From assembly GCA_964593555.1 (NCBI GenBank), contig CAZQIC010000062.1, forward strand, positions 1 through 25,147: a DNA stretch of 25,147 bases, written 5' to 3'. Shown here in pieces: positions 1 to 6,869 of this stretch; within the stretch, counting starts at the first letter, position 1; every line of letters starts with the position of its first letter. The DNA comes from CAZQIC01 sp964593555. GTDB taxonomy: Bacteria > Bacteroidota > Bacteroidia > JAFLBG01. The translations under genes and the position numbers were made by a program. The notes below the pieces were generated by a model. That model worked only from the letters and a program-made list of their open reading frames with translations, searched no databases and was not told the DNA's origin.

Positions 1-1
1 A

Positions 2-247
2 AAAAAATTAGTTGGCTTTGAAATGATAGATCGTGGTATTCCCCGTCATGATTATGAAATTGTGGATGCGCAGGGAAATGCCATTGGCACAGTAACCTCT
101 GGAACACAGTCGCCTTCTTTGCAAAAAGGAATTGGTATGGGATATGTTAGAACGGATCTTGCTAAAGCAGATACGGAGATCTTTATTAAAGTCCGCGACA
201 AAGCACTTAAAGCGAAGGTGTGCAAAATTCCTTTTTATAAAAAATAA
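2..247 (+). CDS. gcvT: Glycine cleavage system T protein (aminomethyltransferase), 3' end only
   Basis: This is the C-terminal 81 or so residues of a gene that begins before the window; the frame is open from the first base. The visible part contains GFEMIDRGIPRHDYEI, a stretch with GTVTSGTQSPSL, and GMGYVRTDLAK. These match the C-terminal barrel domain of GcvT, in particular the conserved 'vTSGt.sP.l...iamgyv' stretch. GcvT transfers the methylene group from the H-protein-bound aminomethyl intermediate to tetrahydrofolate and releases ammonia in the cytoplasm. The catalytic N-terminal part is outside the window, so activity cannot be judged. The stop codon TAA shares its last A with the ATG of the next gene, so the two are very likely co-transcribed and translationally coupled. 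Confidence 0.88.
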   Translation, partial: KKLVGFEMIDRGIPRHDYEIVDAQGNAIGTVTSGTQSPSLQKGIGMGYVRTDLAKADTEIFIKVRDKALKAKVCKIPFYKK

Positions 248-969
248 TGCCCCAACGTACAATAGAAGTATGTTATTCGCCAATGCTTTATCCTGTTTAC
301 AAAAGCAGCGAGAGCATTGTTGTTGTTATAGATGTTCTAAGGGCGACTTCCGCGATTTGCACAGCATTTCTTTATGGCGCAAAAAAAATAATTCCTGTAG
401 CAACAGTTGATGAAGCTTTTGATTACAAGCAACGTGGATTCCTGGTAGGAGCAGAGCGCGATGCCATAAAACTGGAAGGTTTTGATTTTGGTAATTCGCC
501 CTTTCATTTTATGGATGAAAAAATTAAAGGTCAAACATTGGTGCTTACTACTACAAATGGCACACAGGCCATTGAAGCGGCAAAGAACGCATACAAAGTG
601 GTGATCGGAGCTTTTGTAAATATTACTGTATTGTGTAAATGGCTGAGTGAACAGCAACGTGATATTGTATTGCTTTGTTCGGGTTGGAAGGATCGTTTTA
701 ATCTCGAAGATTCTTTGTTTGCCGGAGCTGTTGCTGATGAATTAAATAAATTAGAGCAGCCTTTCAAATTGGGCGACTCTGCCTTAGCTGCCATGTACTT
801 GTATCAATTGGGTAAAGCTGATCCCGATAAATTTTTATTGAGATCATCGCATAAAGAACGCCTCGCTAAACTTGGACTAAAAGAAGATATAAAGTATTGT
901 CTTTCCTTTGATAAAACCCCTGTATTGCCAGTATTGGAAAAAGGTGCGTTGGTATTGATGGATCAATAA
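247..969 (+). CDS. comB: ComB-like 2-phosphosulfolactate phosphatase family protein
   Basis: A 240-residue protein of the ComB family, about the usual length for the family. Recognisable stretches are VVVIDVLRATSAICTAF near residues 25-41, GAERDAIKLEGFDFGNSP near 69-86 and TLVLTTTNGTQAI near 97-109. Characterised ComB removes phosphate from 2-phosphosulfolactate to give sulfolactate, a Mg-dependent step of coenzyme M synthesis in methanogens. In Bacteroidota, which lack coenzyme M synthesis, the physiological substrate is not established; sulfolactate or sulfonate metabolism is one possibility, but this is inference. The ATG overlaps the gcvT stop by one base. The gene converges on the PAP2-like gene, with only 8 bases between the two stops and no obvious hairpin terminator. 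The family call is firm; the enzyme function is less so. Confidence 0.82.
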   Translation: MPQRTIEVCYSPMLYPVYKSSESIVVVIDVLRATSAICTAFLYGAKKIIPVATVDEAFDYKQRGFLVGAERDAIKLEGFDFGNSPFHFMDEKIKGQTLVLTTTNGTQAIEAAKNAYKVVIGAFVNITVLCKWLSEQQRDIVLLCSGWKDRFNLEDSLFAGAVADELNKLEQPFKLGDSALAAMYLYQLGKADPDKFLLRSSHKERLAKLGLKEDIKYCLSFDKTPVLPVLEKGALVLMDQ

Positions 970-977
970 GAAATCTA

Positions 978-1571
978 TTACACATACAAAATCTGATACT
1001 TCAGGTAGAAATATAATTGACTGCCGAAATAACCTGCTAAAAATCCTGTTGCACCGGAGATAATTACACTTGAAGGGTAATATGCACCCAGGTAAATTCG
1101 ACTATATGAAACCAGGAGTGCCCAAAGAATAAATAATATTTTTACGACAGGGAAATCATTTTTAAATGTGAATAATAAAAATGAAGCAATACAAAACACA
1201 ATACAAGGTCTTGTCGGTAAAAAGTTAGTGGTATTGTTACATTCTTCTCCGAGTAATCTTACCCATAAAGAAATGTTTGGGTTTACACATGGTCTTGGCC
1301 GTTCAATAAAAAAAGAAAATATTTCAGGTACAACTTTAAAGCAAAAGAAAAATATAATTAAAAGTACTGTTGTTAAAATAGCTGTATTTACAACCGGGTA
1401 ACCTCCATGTTTTTTATAATATTTCGAAGCGATGAACGCAACAAGGATAAAAACAGGAATTAGTGACAGTAAATTACTGGCGGACAACATTATCGAATCT
1501 AAAAATTTCGAATGCCTGCTGTTTAATGCAAGAAATAATTGCTCGTCAAAATTGCTTAGTGATTGTTCCAA
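978..1571 (-). CDS. PAP2-fold membrane protein with degenerate active site (probable pseudoenzyme)
   Basis: A 197-residue integral membrane protein with about five or six hydrophobic segments. Its overall pattern is that of Bacteroidota PAP2 / undecaprenyl-diphosphatase-like phosphatases: N-terminal FDEQLFLALNSRHSKFLDSIM, central ERPRPC, and C-terminal SYSRIYLGAYYPSSVI. The catalytic residues have changed. In motif 1 (KxxxxxxRP) the lysine is Ser86, though Arg93-Pro94 remain. In motif 2 (S-H) the positions are Thr120-Arg121, so the histidine is gone. In motif 3 (SRxYLGxHYPxD) Ser157-Arg158 remain, but the histidine is Tyr164 and the aspartate Ser168. The frame is intact over its whole length, so this does not look like random decay. 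Phosphatase activity is unlikely; a lipid-binding or structural role would be a guess. It is transcribed toward comB. Confidence 0.75.
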   Translation of the reverse strand: MEQSLSNFDEQLFLALNSRHSKFLDSIMLSASNLLSLIPVFILVAFIASKYYKKHGGYPVVNTAILTTVLLIIFFFCFKVVPEIFSFFIERPRPCVNPNISLWVRLLGEECNNTTNFLPTRPCIVFCIASFLLFTFKNDFPVVKILFILWALLVSYSRIYLGAYYPSSVIISGATGFLAGYFGSQLYFYLKYQILYV

Positions 1572-1626
1572 TTTTTTAAATACTTAGATTAAGTTACGCA
1601 TTTTTTTTAAAATGCTCAGGAGGGTA

Positions 1627-1655
1627 TTGCTGGAAAGTCAAATTGCATATCTTTG
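1627..1655 (+). promoter_or_regulatory. Bacteroidota-type promoter of the small membrane protein gene
   Basis: A -33 TTG at 1627-1629 and a -7 box TATCTTTG at 1648-1655, which matches TAnnTTTG fully, with an 18-nt spacer. Transcription would begin near 1660. It would therefore exclude the TTG at 1653 as a start codon for the gene downstream. Confidence 0.6.
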
Positions 1656-1679
1656 AGCGAGTTTCAAAACCTTTTCGCA

Positions 1680-2024
1680 ATGTCTCATAAAATTCGTCAC
1701 TATGAAAACATTCATATTCCATTATGGTTAATTAAAGATACCTGCTGGATGTTGGAGTGGAAAGAACTTGGCATAATAATGATTTTTCCAACGCTATTAG
1801 TTGCAATTTTAATTGCTGCCAAAACAATAAGTGAAGATGAGTTTTTTATAAACCTGGCTATTTGTTTTTGGATAAGTGCAAATGCTTATTGGATGGCCTG
1901 CGAATTTTTTGGACATGTTGAAATGAAAAATTATGCAGGCTATCCTTTTGTGGCCGGGATGATTTGCGTTGCATGGTTTTATATCAAGAGGGTTTTGATA
2001 AAGAAGGGTGATCCGTTGGAGTAG
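1680..2024 (+). CDS. Small conserved membrane protein, function unknown
   Basis: A 114-residue protein beginning MSHKIRHYENIHIPLWLIKD. The frame can be extended to a TTG at 1653, but that codon lies inside a good -7 promoter box, so the ATG at 1680 is chosen. It has three probable membrane helices: about residues 30-47 (around GIIMIFPTLLVAILIAA), 57-75 (around NLAICFWISANAYWM) and 87-102 (around FVAGMICVAWFYI). The stretches HIPLWLIKDTCWMLEWK and NLAICFWISANAYWMACEFF look like a conserved Bacteroidota family of unknown function, recognised from memory and not checked by search. It stands alone, convergent with the secreted-protein gene at 2069-2689. No catalytic motif is visible. Confidence 0.7.
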   Translation: MSHKIRHYENIHIPLWLIKDTCWMLEWKELGIIMIFPTLLVAILIAAKTISEDEFFINLAICFWISANAYWMACEFFGHVEMKNYAGYPFVAGMICVAWFYIKRVLIKKGDPLE

Positions 2025-2030
2025 AGAAAG

Positions 2031-2057
2031 TTTTGGGTTCTGAGTTTAAGGTTGGGG
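2031..2057 (+). repeat. GGGTTCTGAGTT-type low-complexity repeat, intergenic copy
   Basis: The gap between two convergent genes holds a G/T-rich stretch containing TGGGTTCTGAGTT (2034-2046). The same 13 bases occur in inverted orientation inside ribD at 4732-4744, where a longer version of the repeat is found. It may be a small dispersed repeat; two copies in one window are suggestive only. Confidence 0.4.
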
Positions 2058-2068
2058 ACGAATTAAAA

Positions 2069-2689
2069 TCATTGAAGGCCTTTTTGTTTTTGGTCAATAA
2101 CAATGTTTAGAAAATCGTTCTTTGGAAGTTTGTCAATATAGCTATATTGATAAGCGAGAGTTCCGACAGATTTATTACTCAATTCTTGATTTATAACGTC
2201 CAGATTATCCATGTATATTTTTATTCCTTTTATAACTATTTCCGGGTCCATTGGGATATATTCATTGAATAATGATATTAAGTTAAATTGCTTAGAATCA
2301 ATTTTTTTGTGACCATAACTTTCTATGTACGTTGTTTTTTCTTTTACAATTAGCTCCCCTTCATTTGCAGCACCTATGGCTTGCAATTTATTGTCCCTGT
2401 TTAACCTGAGAAAATATATAGCTTCTTGTCCTTTTTTGTAATATGAATATCTTGAAGCGCAAGTCCAGTCATTAAATTTCAGAATTGTCAAAGTATCAAT
2501 ACTATTTAAAGATTTGATTTTTGTAATTACAGCAATCTGAAAAGTTTCCTTCTGAATAGATATTATTTTACCGTGAACTATGATGTTTGAATTTTCGATA
2601 AGGCTGGGTAAGAATGTTCTCATATATGATGAGAAGGAATTGTTATAACTCAGAATTAGTATTGTCAGTATAAGATATGCTTTTTTCAT
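2069..2689 (-). CDS. Secreted protein of unknown function
   Basis: A 206-residue protein with an N-terminal signal peptide (MKKAYLILTILILSYNNSFSS), so it is probably exported to the periplasm or beyond. The mature part has a region at residues 33-95 with alternating beta-strand character (IIVHGKIISIQ, AVITKIKSL, DTLTILKF, then CASRYSYYKKGQEAIYFL). This is reminiscent of the OB-fold/TIMP-like secreted domains seen in Bacteroidota, but the resemblance is weak. The C-terminal part is probably helical. No catalytic motif is apparent. It follows the membrane-protein gene at 2758 on the same strand after 68 bases and may be read separately. I do not recognise a named family. Confidence 0.6.
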   Translation of the reverse strand: MKKAYLILTILILSYNNSFSSYMRTFLPSLIENSNIIVHGKIISIQKETFQIAVITKIKSLNSIDTLTILKFNDWTCASRYSYYKKGQEAIYFLRLNRDNKLQAIGAANEGELIVKEKTTYIESYGHKKIDSKQFNLISLFNEYIPMDPEIVIKGIKIYMDNLDVINQELSNKSVGTLAYQYSYIDKLPKNDFLNIVIDQKQKGLQ

Positions 2690-2757
2690 TGTTTCCGTGT
2701 AAGGTTATTGATAGATGCCAATACACCTAACTAATATACAAAAAACTCGACACCGAA

Positions 2758-3435
2758 TCATTTCCGGGTCAATTGTCTTATTGCGGCTAAATGCGAAAGT
2801 AAAACAATTGGAACCACGCAGGATGGCAGCCAGTTAAAGGGAAAATATAAAACTGCAATATTAGGTTGATCGAATGCAAGCTGCTGAAATGGAGAGGGGG
2901 CGGAAAGAGCAGCATTAACAATAATATTTATTAAAAGTCCAAGGCAAACAAAATTCCAGATTAGTAAAAATTGGTTACTTAATTTTTTATTGATAAATCC
3001 AAAGTAATAAACCAAGGGAGCGGTTAGTCCTGATAATATATCAAAGTTGCGCCCTTCGAAAGTCATGATCTCCGGAACGACTTTGTTAATCGCTAAATAA
3101 AACAAAACGATCTCAATCGGAATTCTTATTGTGTGTAATAGTGTTAGTGTTTTAATATTTAAGTTATCCAGCAGTTCTTTTCCTTTCTTAGTAAGGAAAA
3201 GAGTAATGATCATAATAAGTGGAGGACCAACCATTAATATAAACCTGGGAGGTACTGTATTAGTCACCGTATAAAATCCTGACAAGGCTATTTTTGCTTG
3301 TACCGCAAGCCATACGAGTAAAACTATAAGTATAGGTTTGGAGTAATTAGATGCTTTAGCAAAGAGCAAAACAGTAACGACAGTTGTTAATCCAAAAATG
3401 ATTGCGATAAATACATGAAGATTTTCCATGGTCAT
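2758..3435 (-). CDS. Polytopic membrane protein, function unknown
   Basis: A 225-residue protein with about six or seven hydrophobic segments (residues about 7-26, 33-50, 66-81, 106-119, 136-148, 158-178 and 203-219). Charged residues are few, and no transporter or enzyme signature is recognised. Its start overlaps the stop of the HEAT-repeat gene in an ATGA arrangement (bases 3432-3435), which implies translational coupling, so the two products may act together. It looks like the last gene of the leftward run carbonic anhydrase-ribD-HEAT protein-membrane protein. A second in-frame ATG two codons downstream (MEN) is possible, but the overlapping one is preferred because of the coupling. Confidence 0.68.
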   Translation of the reverse strand: MTMENLHVFIAIIFGLTTVVTVLLFAKASNYSKPILIVLLVWLAVQAKIALSGFYTVTNTVPPRFILMVGPPLIMIITLFLTKKGKELLDNLNIKTLTLLHTIRIPIEIVLFYLAINKVVPEIMTFEGRNFDILSGLTAPLVYYFGFINKKLSNQFLLIWNFVCLGLLINIIVNAALSAPSPFQQLAFDQPNIAVLYFPFNWLPSCVVPIVLLSHLAAIRQLTRK

Positions 3436-4193
3436 TTTTTATAATGCTTATTAATGTATTTTTTCGCTTCTTGCTGGGTAAGTATTGCAAAGTCCTTATA
3501 CCTATCATGCACATCTATAATTTCTTCCACTGCATCATTGGTCAGCTCTTTGTTTTCCCAATTATTTAAATGGTCAATCACTGTTTCTATACATCCTTTT
3601 TTATAAGCGATCTGTCCAAGGACATGTACAAGAGTGTTTCGCACTCGCGCGGTTTTATCGTATTGTAATTCTTTTAACATTGGCAATATATCCTGGGGGA
3701 ATTTTCTGCCTCTTAATTCAATTCCATGACAAACTTCACGGCGGATTTCTTTATCCTCATGATGTAAATATTTTTTTGCCCAGTTTAAAACCGGCGTTGG
3801 GTTTTTTTCTCCCATTTTTTTTATGGAGCCGATAACGGCATTTCTTACAATATGATGTTCGTCAAATAAACCTGTATCAAAAAAATATTCAACGGCTTCG
3901 AAATTTTTAATGCCAATTTCTCCTGCGGCGTTTATGGTTGTTTGCCTTGTTTTTTCTTTTTTATCCAAAAGTAAATTTTTTAGAATAGCAATGATTCTAC
4001 TATGAAAAGTTTTATTGGTATGATATATTTTACCAATAGCGAGGTAGGCTGTTTTTCGGATGTAAGTATCTTCATCAGAAAAATAATGAAGGGTTTTTGC
4101 CAATTTTGATTTTTCTATTTCGGTAAAAATATTTGTGTTAATCTCCTGGACGAGCTTTACTCTTTCTTCTTTTGGATGATCGTAGAAAGCCAT
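3432..4193 (-). CDS. HEAT-repeat protein
   Basis: A 253-residue soluble protein made of helical repeats of roughly 35-40 residues. The repeat phrases are: DTYIRKTAYLAIGKIYH, KEKTRQTTINAAGEIGI, HHIVRNAVIGSIKKMG, DKEIRREVCHGIELRG and TARVRNTLVHVLGQIAY. Each has the helix-turn-helix pattern of HEAT/PBS-lyase-like repeats (aspartate or charged residues followed by 'vR..a...lg.i'). Such proteins are binding scaffolds and carry no catalytic residues. The ATG follows the ribD stop with no intervening base, and its own stop overlaps the next gene by four bases, so it sits in a compact operon. No signal peptide is seen, so it is probably cytoplasmic and could dock on the membrane protein encoded next. 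The partner is unknown. Confidence 0.8.
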   Translation of the reverse strand: MAFYDHPKEERVKLVQEINTNIFTEIEKSKLAKTLHYFSDEDTYIRKTAYLAIGKIYHTNKTFHSRIIAILKNLLLDKKEKTRQTTINAAGEIGIKNFEAVEYFFDTGLFDEHHIVRNAVIGSIKKMGEKNPTPVLNWAKKYLHHEDKEIRREVCHGIELRGRKFPQDILPMLKELQYDKTARVRNTLVHVLGQIAYKKGCIETVIDHLNNWENKELTNDAVEEIIDVHDRYKDFAILTQQEAKKYINKHYKK

Positions 4194-5255
4194 TTACTCG
4201 TTTCTGTATATACGAAGTTCGTCGTTCTCGATATTTTTTTCTTCGATACATTTTTTACCTTCAGGTAATTCCGGTGCTTTTATTCCTTCTTTTAAAAGAG
4301 AAGGTGAGGTAAATATCCTTGCTTCATCCCATAAATTTTCTTTAATAAAATAATTTATCGTTTCAGTTCCACCTTCAACGATCAATGAGCTTTTATTTCG
4401 GTGGTAAAGTTCATTTAGTATTTGCGCACTGACACTTTTCTTAAAATCGATAACAACATACTCTGTATTGCTACTTTTTTCTTTTTTCTTTCCTGTAAAA
4501 ACTAAGGTGGGAGTGGAGTCATCAAACAAATGATAGTCCGCAGGTGTTTTTAGCTCTCTATCAATAACAACGCGCAATGGATTTTTTCCCTTTACTAATC
4601 GCGCGGTAAGCTGTGGATTATCTGTAATAGCTGTATTTGTTCCTACCATTATTACTTGTTCTTCTGTTCTCCATTGGTGCGAAAGTTTATGGGATTCCTT
4701 ATTACTAATTGGTTCTGGTTTTCGATTTTTTAACTCAGAACCCAGAACTCTCAACCCAGAACTCAAAAATCCGTCCCGGGTTTTTGCCCATTTCAAAATT
4801 ACATATGGTCTTTTCTTTTCCTGTAAAGTAAAAAATCGTTTGTTTAATTCTCTGCATTCATTGTCAAGTACTCCGATTTTCACATCTATCCCTGCCTTTA
4901 TTAATTTCCCCATTCCCTTACCTTGTACAAGCGGGTTGGTATCCATATTCCCGATAACAACGTAAGGTATTTTGTTTTCAATGATCAGATCACTGCATGG
5001 CGGCGTTTTACCATGGTGAGAGCATGGTTCCAGGTTAACGTATAATGTGCTTTTTTTTAGAAGCGTTTTGTCTGAAACGCTTTTTATTGCATTTACTTCT
5101 GCATGCGCCTTTCCGTATTCTTCGTGAAAGCCGCTGCCGATTATTTTATTGTCGTGAACAATAACACATCCAACCATTGGATTAGGAGCAACATTGTCCA
5201 GACCTTTTGCTGCAAGTTCCAGGCATTGATGCATGTATTTTTCATCGGTATTCAC
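4194..5255 (-). CDS. ribD: Riboflavin biosynthesis bifunctional deaminase/reductase RibD
   Basis: A 353-residue protein with two domains. Residues 1-145 are the cytidine-deaminase-type diaminohydroxyphosphoribosylaminopyrimidine deaminase. Its zinc and catalytic residues are His51-Ala-Glu53 and the cysteines 78 and 87 in PCSHHGKTPPC. Residues about 150-353 are the reductase domain, with VILKWAKTRDGFL, IMVGTNTAITDNPQLTAR and LIVEGGTETI. It performs the second and third steps of riboflavin synthesis in the cytoplasm. After the DGFL motif the loop is enlarged by residues encoded by a GAGTTCTGGGTT-type repeat (see the repeat feature); the frame stays open and the conserved residues on both sides are intact. 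It lies 15 bases downstream of the carbonic anhydrase gene and directly abuts the HEAT-repeat gene. Confidence 0.95.
   Translation of the reverse strand: MNTDEKYMHQCLELAAKGLDNVAPNPMVGCVIVHDNKIIGSGFHEEYGKAHAEVNAIKSVSDKTLLKKSTLYVNLEPCSHHGKTPPCSDLIIENKIPYVVIGNMDTNPLVQGKGMGKLIKAGIDVKIGVLDNECRELNKRFFTLQEKKRPYVILKWAKTRDGFLSSGLRVLGSELKNRKPEPISNKESHKLSHQWRTEEQVIMVGTNTAITDNPQLTARLVKGKNPLRVVIDRELKTPADYHLFDDSTPTLVFTGKKKEKSSNTEYVVIDFKKSVSAQILNELYHRNKSSLIVEGGTETINYFIKENLWDEARIFTSPSLLKEGIKAPELPEGKKCIEEKNIENDELRIYRNE
4732..4766 (-). repeat. In-frame GAGTTCTGGGTT-type repeat inside ribD
   Basis: Read on the minus strand, this stretch contains GAGTTCTGGGTT, then GAGAGTTCTGGGTT, then CTGAGTT: an imperfect tandem of a 7- to 12-base unit. 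It encodes the residues SGLRVLGSEL in a loop of the RibD reductase domain. The last unit shares 13 bases with the intergenic repeat at 2034-2046. The length and phase preserve the ribD frame. Confidence 0.5.
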
Positions 5256-5270
5256 AAGCCAGTAGGACGA

Positions 5271-5900
5271 TTATATTATTTTATATATCTCCATCACATC
5301 CTTCAGTAATTCATGGAAATTAATTTTCAGGTCAATCAATTTTCCCGTATGCATATCAAACACCCAGCCATGAACCATTAGTCCTCTTTCTTTATAAGCT
5401 TCCTGCACTGCTGCTGTTTTTATAAGGTTAACGCATTGTTCTAGCACATTCAATTCTACAAGGCGGTCATAGCGTTTTTTATCATCTGTTATGGTATCAA
5501 GTTCTTTTTTATGTAAACGATATACATCACGGATACTTCTTAACCATGGATTTAAAATTCCAAGATCTTTTTCCTCCATAGCTGCCTTTATACCCCCACA
5601 ACCATAATGTCCGCACATAATAATGTGTTTTACCTTTAAGTGCCTTACTGCGAAGTTAAGTACCGACATTACATTCAGGTCAATACTATTCACCATATTG
5701 GCAATGTTGCGATGTATAAATACTTCTCCGGGTTTAGATCCCATCAATTCTTCGGCAGTTACTCTGCTGTCTGAACAGCCTATGTATAAAAATTCAGGGT
5801 TATGCCCTTTGGATAAATTTTCGAAATACTTTGGGTCAATAGCTAATTTATCGGCAACCCATTGCTTGTTATTGGCGAATATTTTCTCAATTGGATCCAT
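5271..5900 (-). CDS. can: Beta-class carbonic anhydrase
   Basis: A 209-residue cytoplasmic zinc enzyme that interconverts CO2 and bicarbonate. The beta-class signature is complete: Cys42-Ser-Asp44-Ser-Arg46 (CSDSRV), then His98 and Cys101 in CGHYGCGG. The Asp44-Arg46 dyad that gates the active site is present, and GEVFIHRNIAN precedes the second motif. The length is typical for the bacterial Can/CynT type. It heads the leftward gene run, with ribD starting 15 bases after its stop. The region upstream (5901-6010) is divergent with prmC. No strong -7 box was found for this direction, so its promoter is not assigned. Confidence 0.95.
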   Translation of the reverse strand: MDPIEKIFANNKQWVADKLAIDPKYFENLSKGHNPEFLYIGCSDSRVTAEELMGSKPGEVFIHRNIANMVNSIDLNVMSVLNFAVRHLKVKHIIMCGHYGCGGIKAAMEEKDLGILNPWLRSIRDVYRLHKKELDTITDDKKRYDRLVELNVLEQCVNLIKTAAVQEAYKERGLMVHGWVFDMHTGKLIDLKINFHELLKDVMEIYKII

Positions 5901-5978
5901 ATATTTGATTTTCTTCGTTATGCCAAGCTCGCGTGCCTTTGCAAAACTTACTTATAAAGATATTTGATTCGATTCGAT

Positions 5979-6006
5979 TTGTGTGCTGCTTTTAGTTTTA
6001 TTTTTG
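5979..6006 (+). promoter_or_regulatory. Candidate promoter of prmC
   Basis: A -7 box TATTTTTG at 5999-6006 matches TAnnTTTG, with TTG at 5979-5981 and a 17-nt spacer (a little short). The transcript would start near 6010, making prmC almost leaderless if translated from 6011, or giving it a leader of about ten bases if translated from the ATG at 6020. Confidence 0.4.
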
Positions 6007-6010
6007 ACCT

Positions 6011-6868
6011 ATGTATAAGATGGAGCTTCCCTCAAACAGAGTTAAAGAAATTGTCACTTATTTCCACGCAGAACTGGATAAAATGTATGGAAAAAATGAA
6101 GTTAAAGTGTTCATTTCGATTATATTTGAAAATGTATTGAATATCAATGATTTAAATTTAATTTATGATGTCTTTATATTGGAATCAGAGTTAGATAGAA
6201 TAAATAAAATATTGCAGCGCTTAAAAAAGAATGAACCTATACAATACATTTTTGGTGAAGCTCAATTTTACGGACTTAAATTAAAAGTAAATGCCAATGT
6301 TTTAATACCAAGGCCCGAGACTGAAGAGTTGGTAGATATTATTATTAAATCTATCCAAATCCCTTCATGCAAAATTCTTGATATAGGCACTGGGTCGGGA
6401 TGTATAGCTATTGCTTTAAAGAAAAATATTCCTGCTGCTATTGTTACCGGTGTTGATGTTTCCAAAGAGGCGCTTTCTGTGGCCAGGGATAATGCAAAAC
6501 AAAATAATGTACAGATTGATTTTAAGGAACTTGACATACTAAGTGGCGTGATATTGCCTCCGGTTGATATAATCGTGAGCAATCCGCCTTATATTACAAA
6601 TACAGAGAAGTTAAATATGCATCTCAATGTGTTGGATAATGAACCCCACCTCGCATTGTTTGTGACCAATAATGATCCTCTGCAATTCTATAAAGCAATA
6701 ACAGGAAAAGCATTGAAGAGTCTTTCGAAAGGTGGTATGCTTTTTTATGAGCTCAATGAAGCGTATGGAAATGAAGTCTTATCGTTGGTAAAAGAATCGG
6801 GTTTTACAGAGGCGGTTTTAATAAAAGACATGATTGGTAAAAATCGTATCTTAAAGGCTGTATTATAA
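6011..6868 (+). CDS. prmC: Peptide chain release factor N5-glutamine methyltransferase
   Basis: A 285-residue SAM-dependent methyltransferase that modifies the glutamine of the GGQ motif in release factors RF1 and RF2. The N-terminal helical domain (residues 1-75) is followed by the substrate-binding loop IQYIFGEAQFYGLKLKVN and LIPRPETEELV. The Rossmann fold follows, with the SAM motif LDIGTGSGCIAI (GTGSG at 126-130), and the catalytic NPPY is at 191-194. The longest start is given here; the internal ATG at 6020 (MELPSN) is equally plausible, and better if the promoter ending at 6006 is real. The stop is separated by one base from the next ATG, so prmC heads the run prmC-TonB domain protein-ligA-DUF6913. 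Confidence 0.94.
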   Translation: MYKMELPSNRVKEIVTYFHAELDKMYGKNEVKVFISIIFENVLNINDLNLIYDVFILESELDRINKILQRLKKNEPIQYIFGEAQFYGLKLKVNANVLIPRPETEELVDIIIKSIQIPSCKILDIGTGSGCIAIALKKNIPAAIVTGVDVSKEALSVARDNAKQNNVQIDFKELDILSGVILPPVDIIVSNPPYITNTEKLNMHLNVLDNEPHLALFVTNNDPLQFYKAITGKALKSLSKGGMLFYELNEAYGNEVLSLVKESGFTEAVLIKDMIGKNRILKAVL

Positions 6869-6869
6869 C

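Noticed and set aside
1653..1679. N-terminal extension of the small membrane protein from a TTG start
   Set aside because: The TTG is part of a full-match -7 promoter box (TATCTTTG at 1648-1655), so the codon would not be in the transcript; the ATG at 1680 fits.
5966..5980. GATTC short tandem repeat upstream of prmC
   Set aside because: Only about three imperfect units; too short to distinguish from chance or from promoter spacer sequence.
5901..6010. Promoter for carbonic anhydrase on the minus strand
   Set aside because: Only imperfect boxes (for example TAAGTTTTG, one base too long) were seen; none was good enough to annotate.
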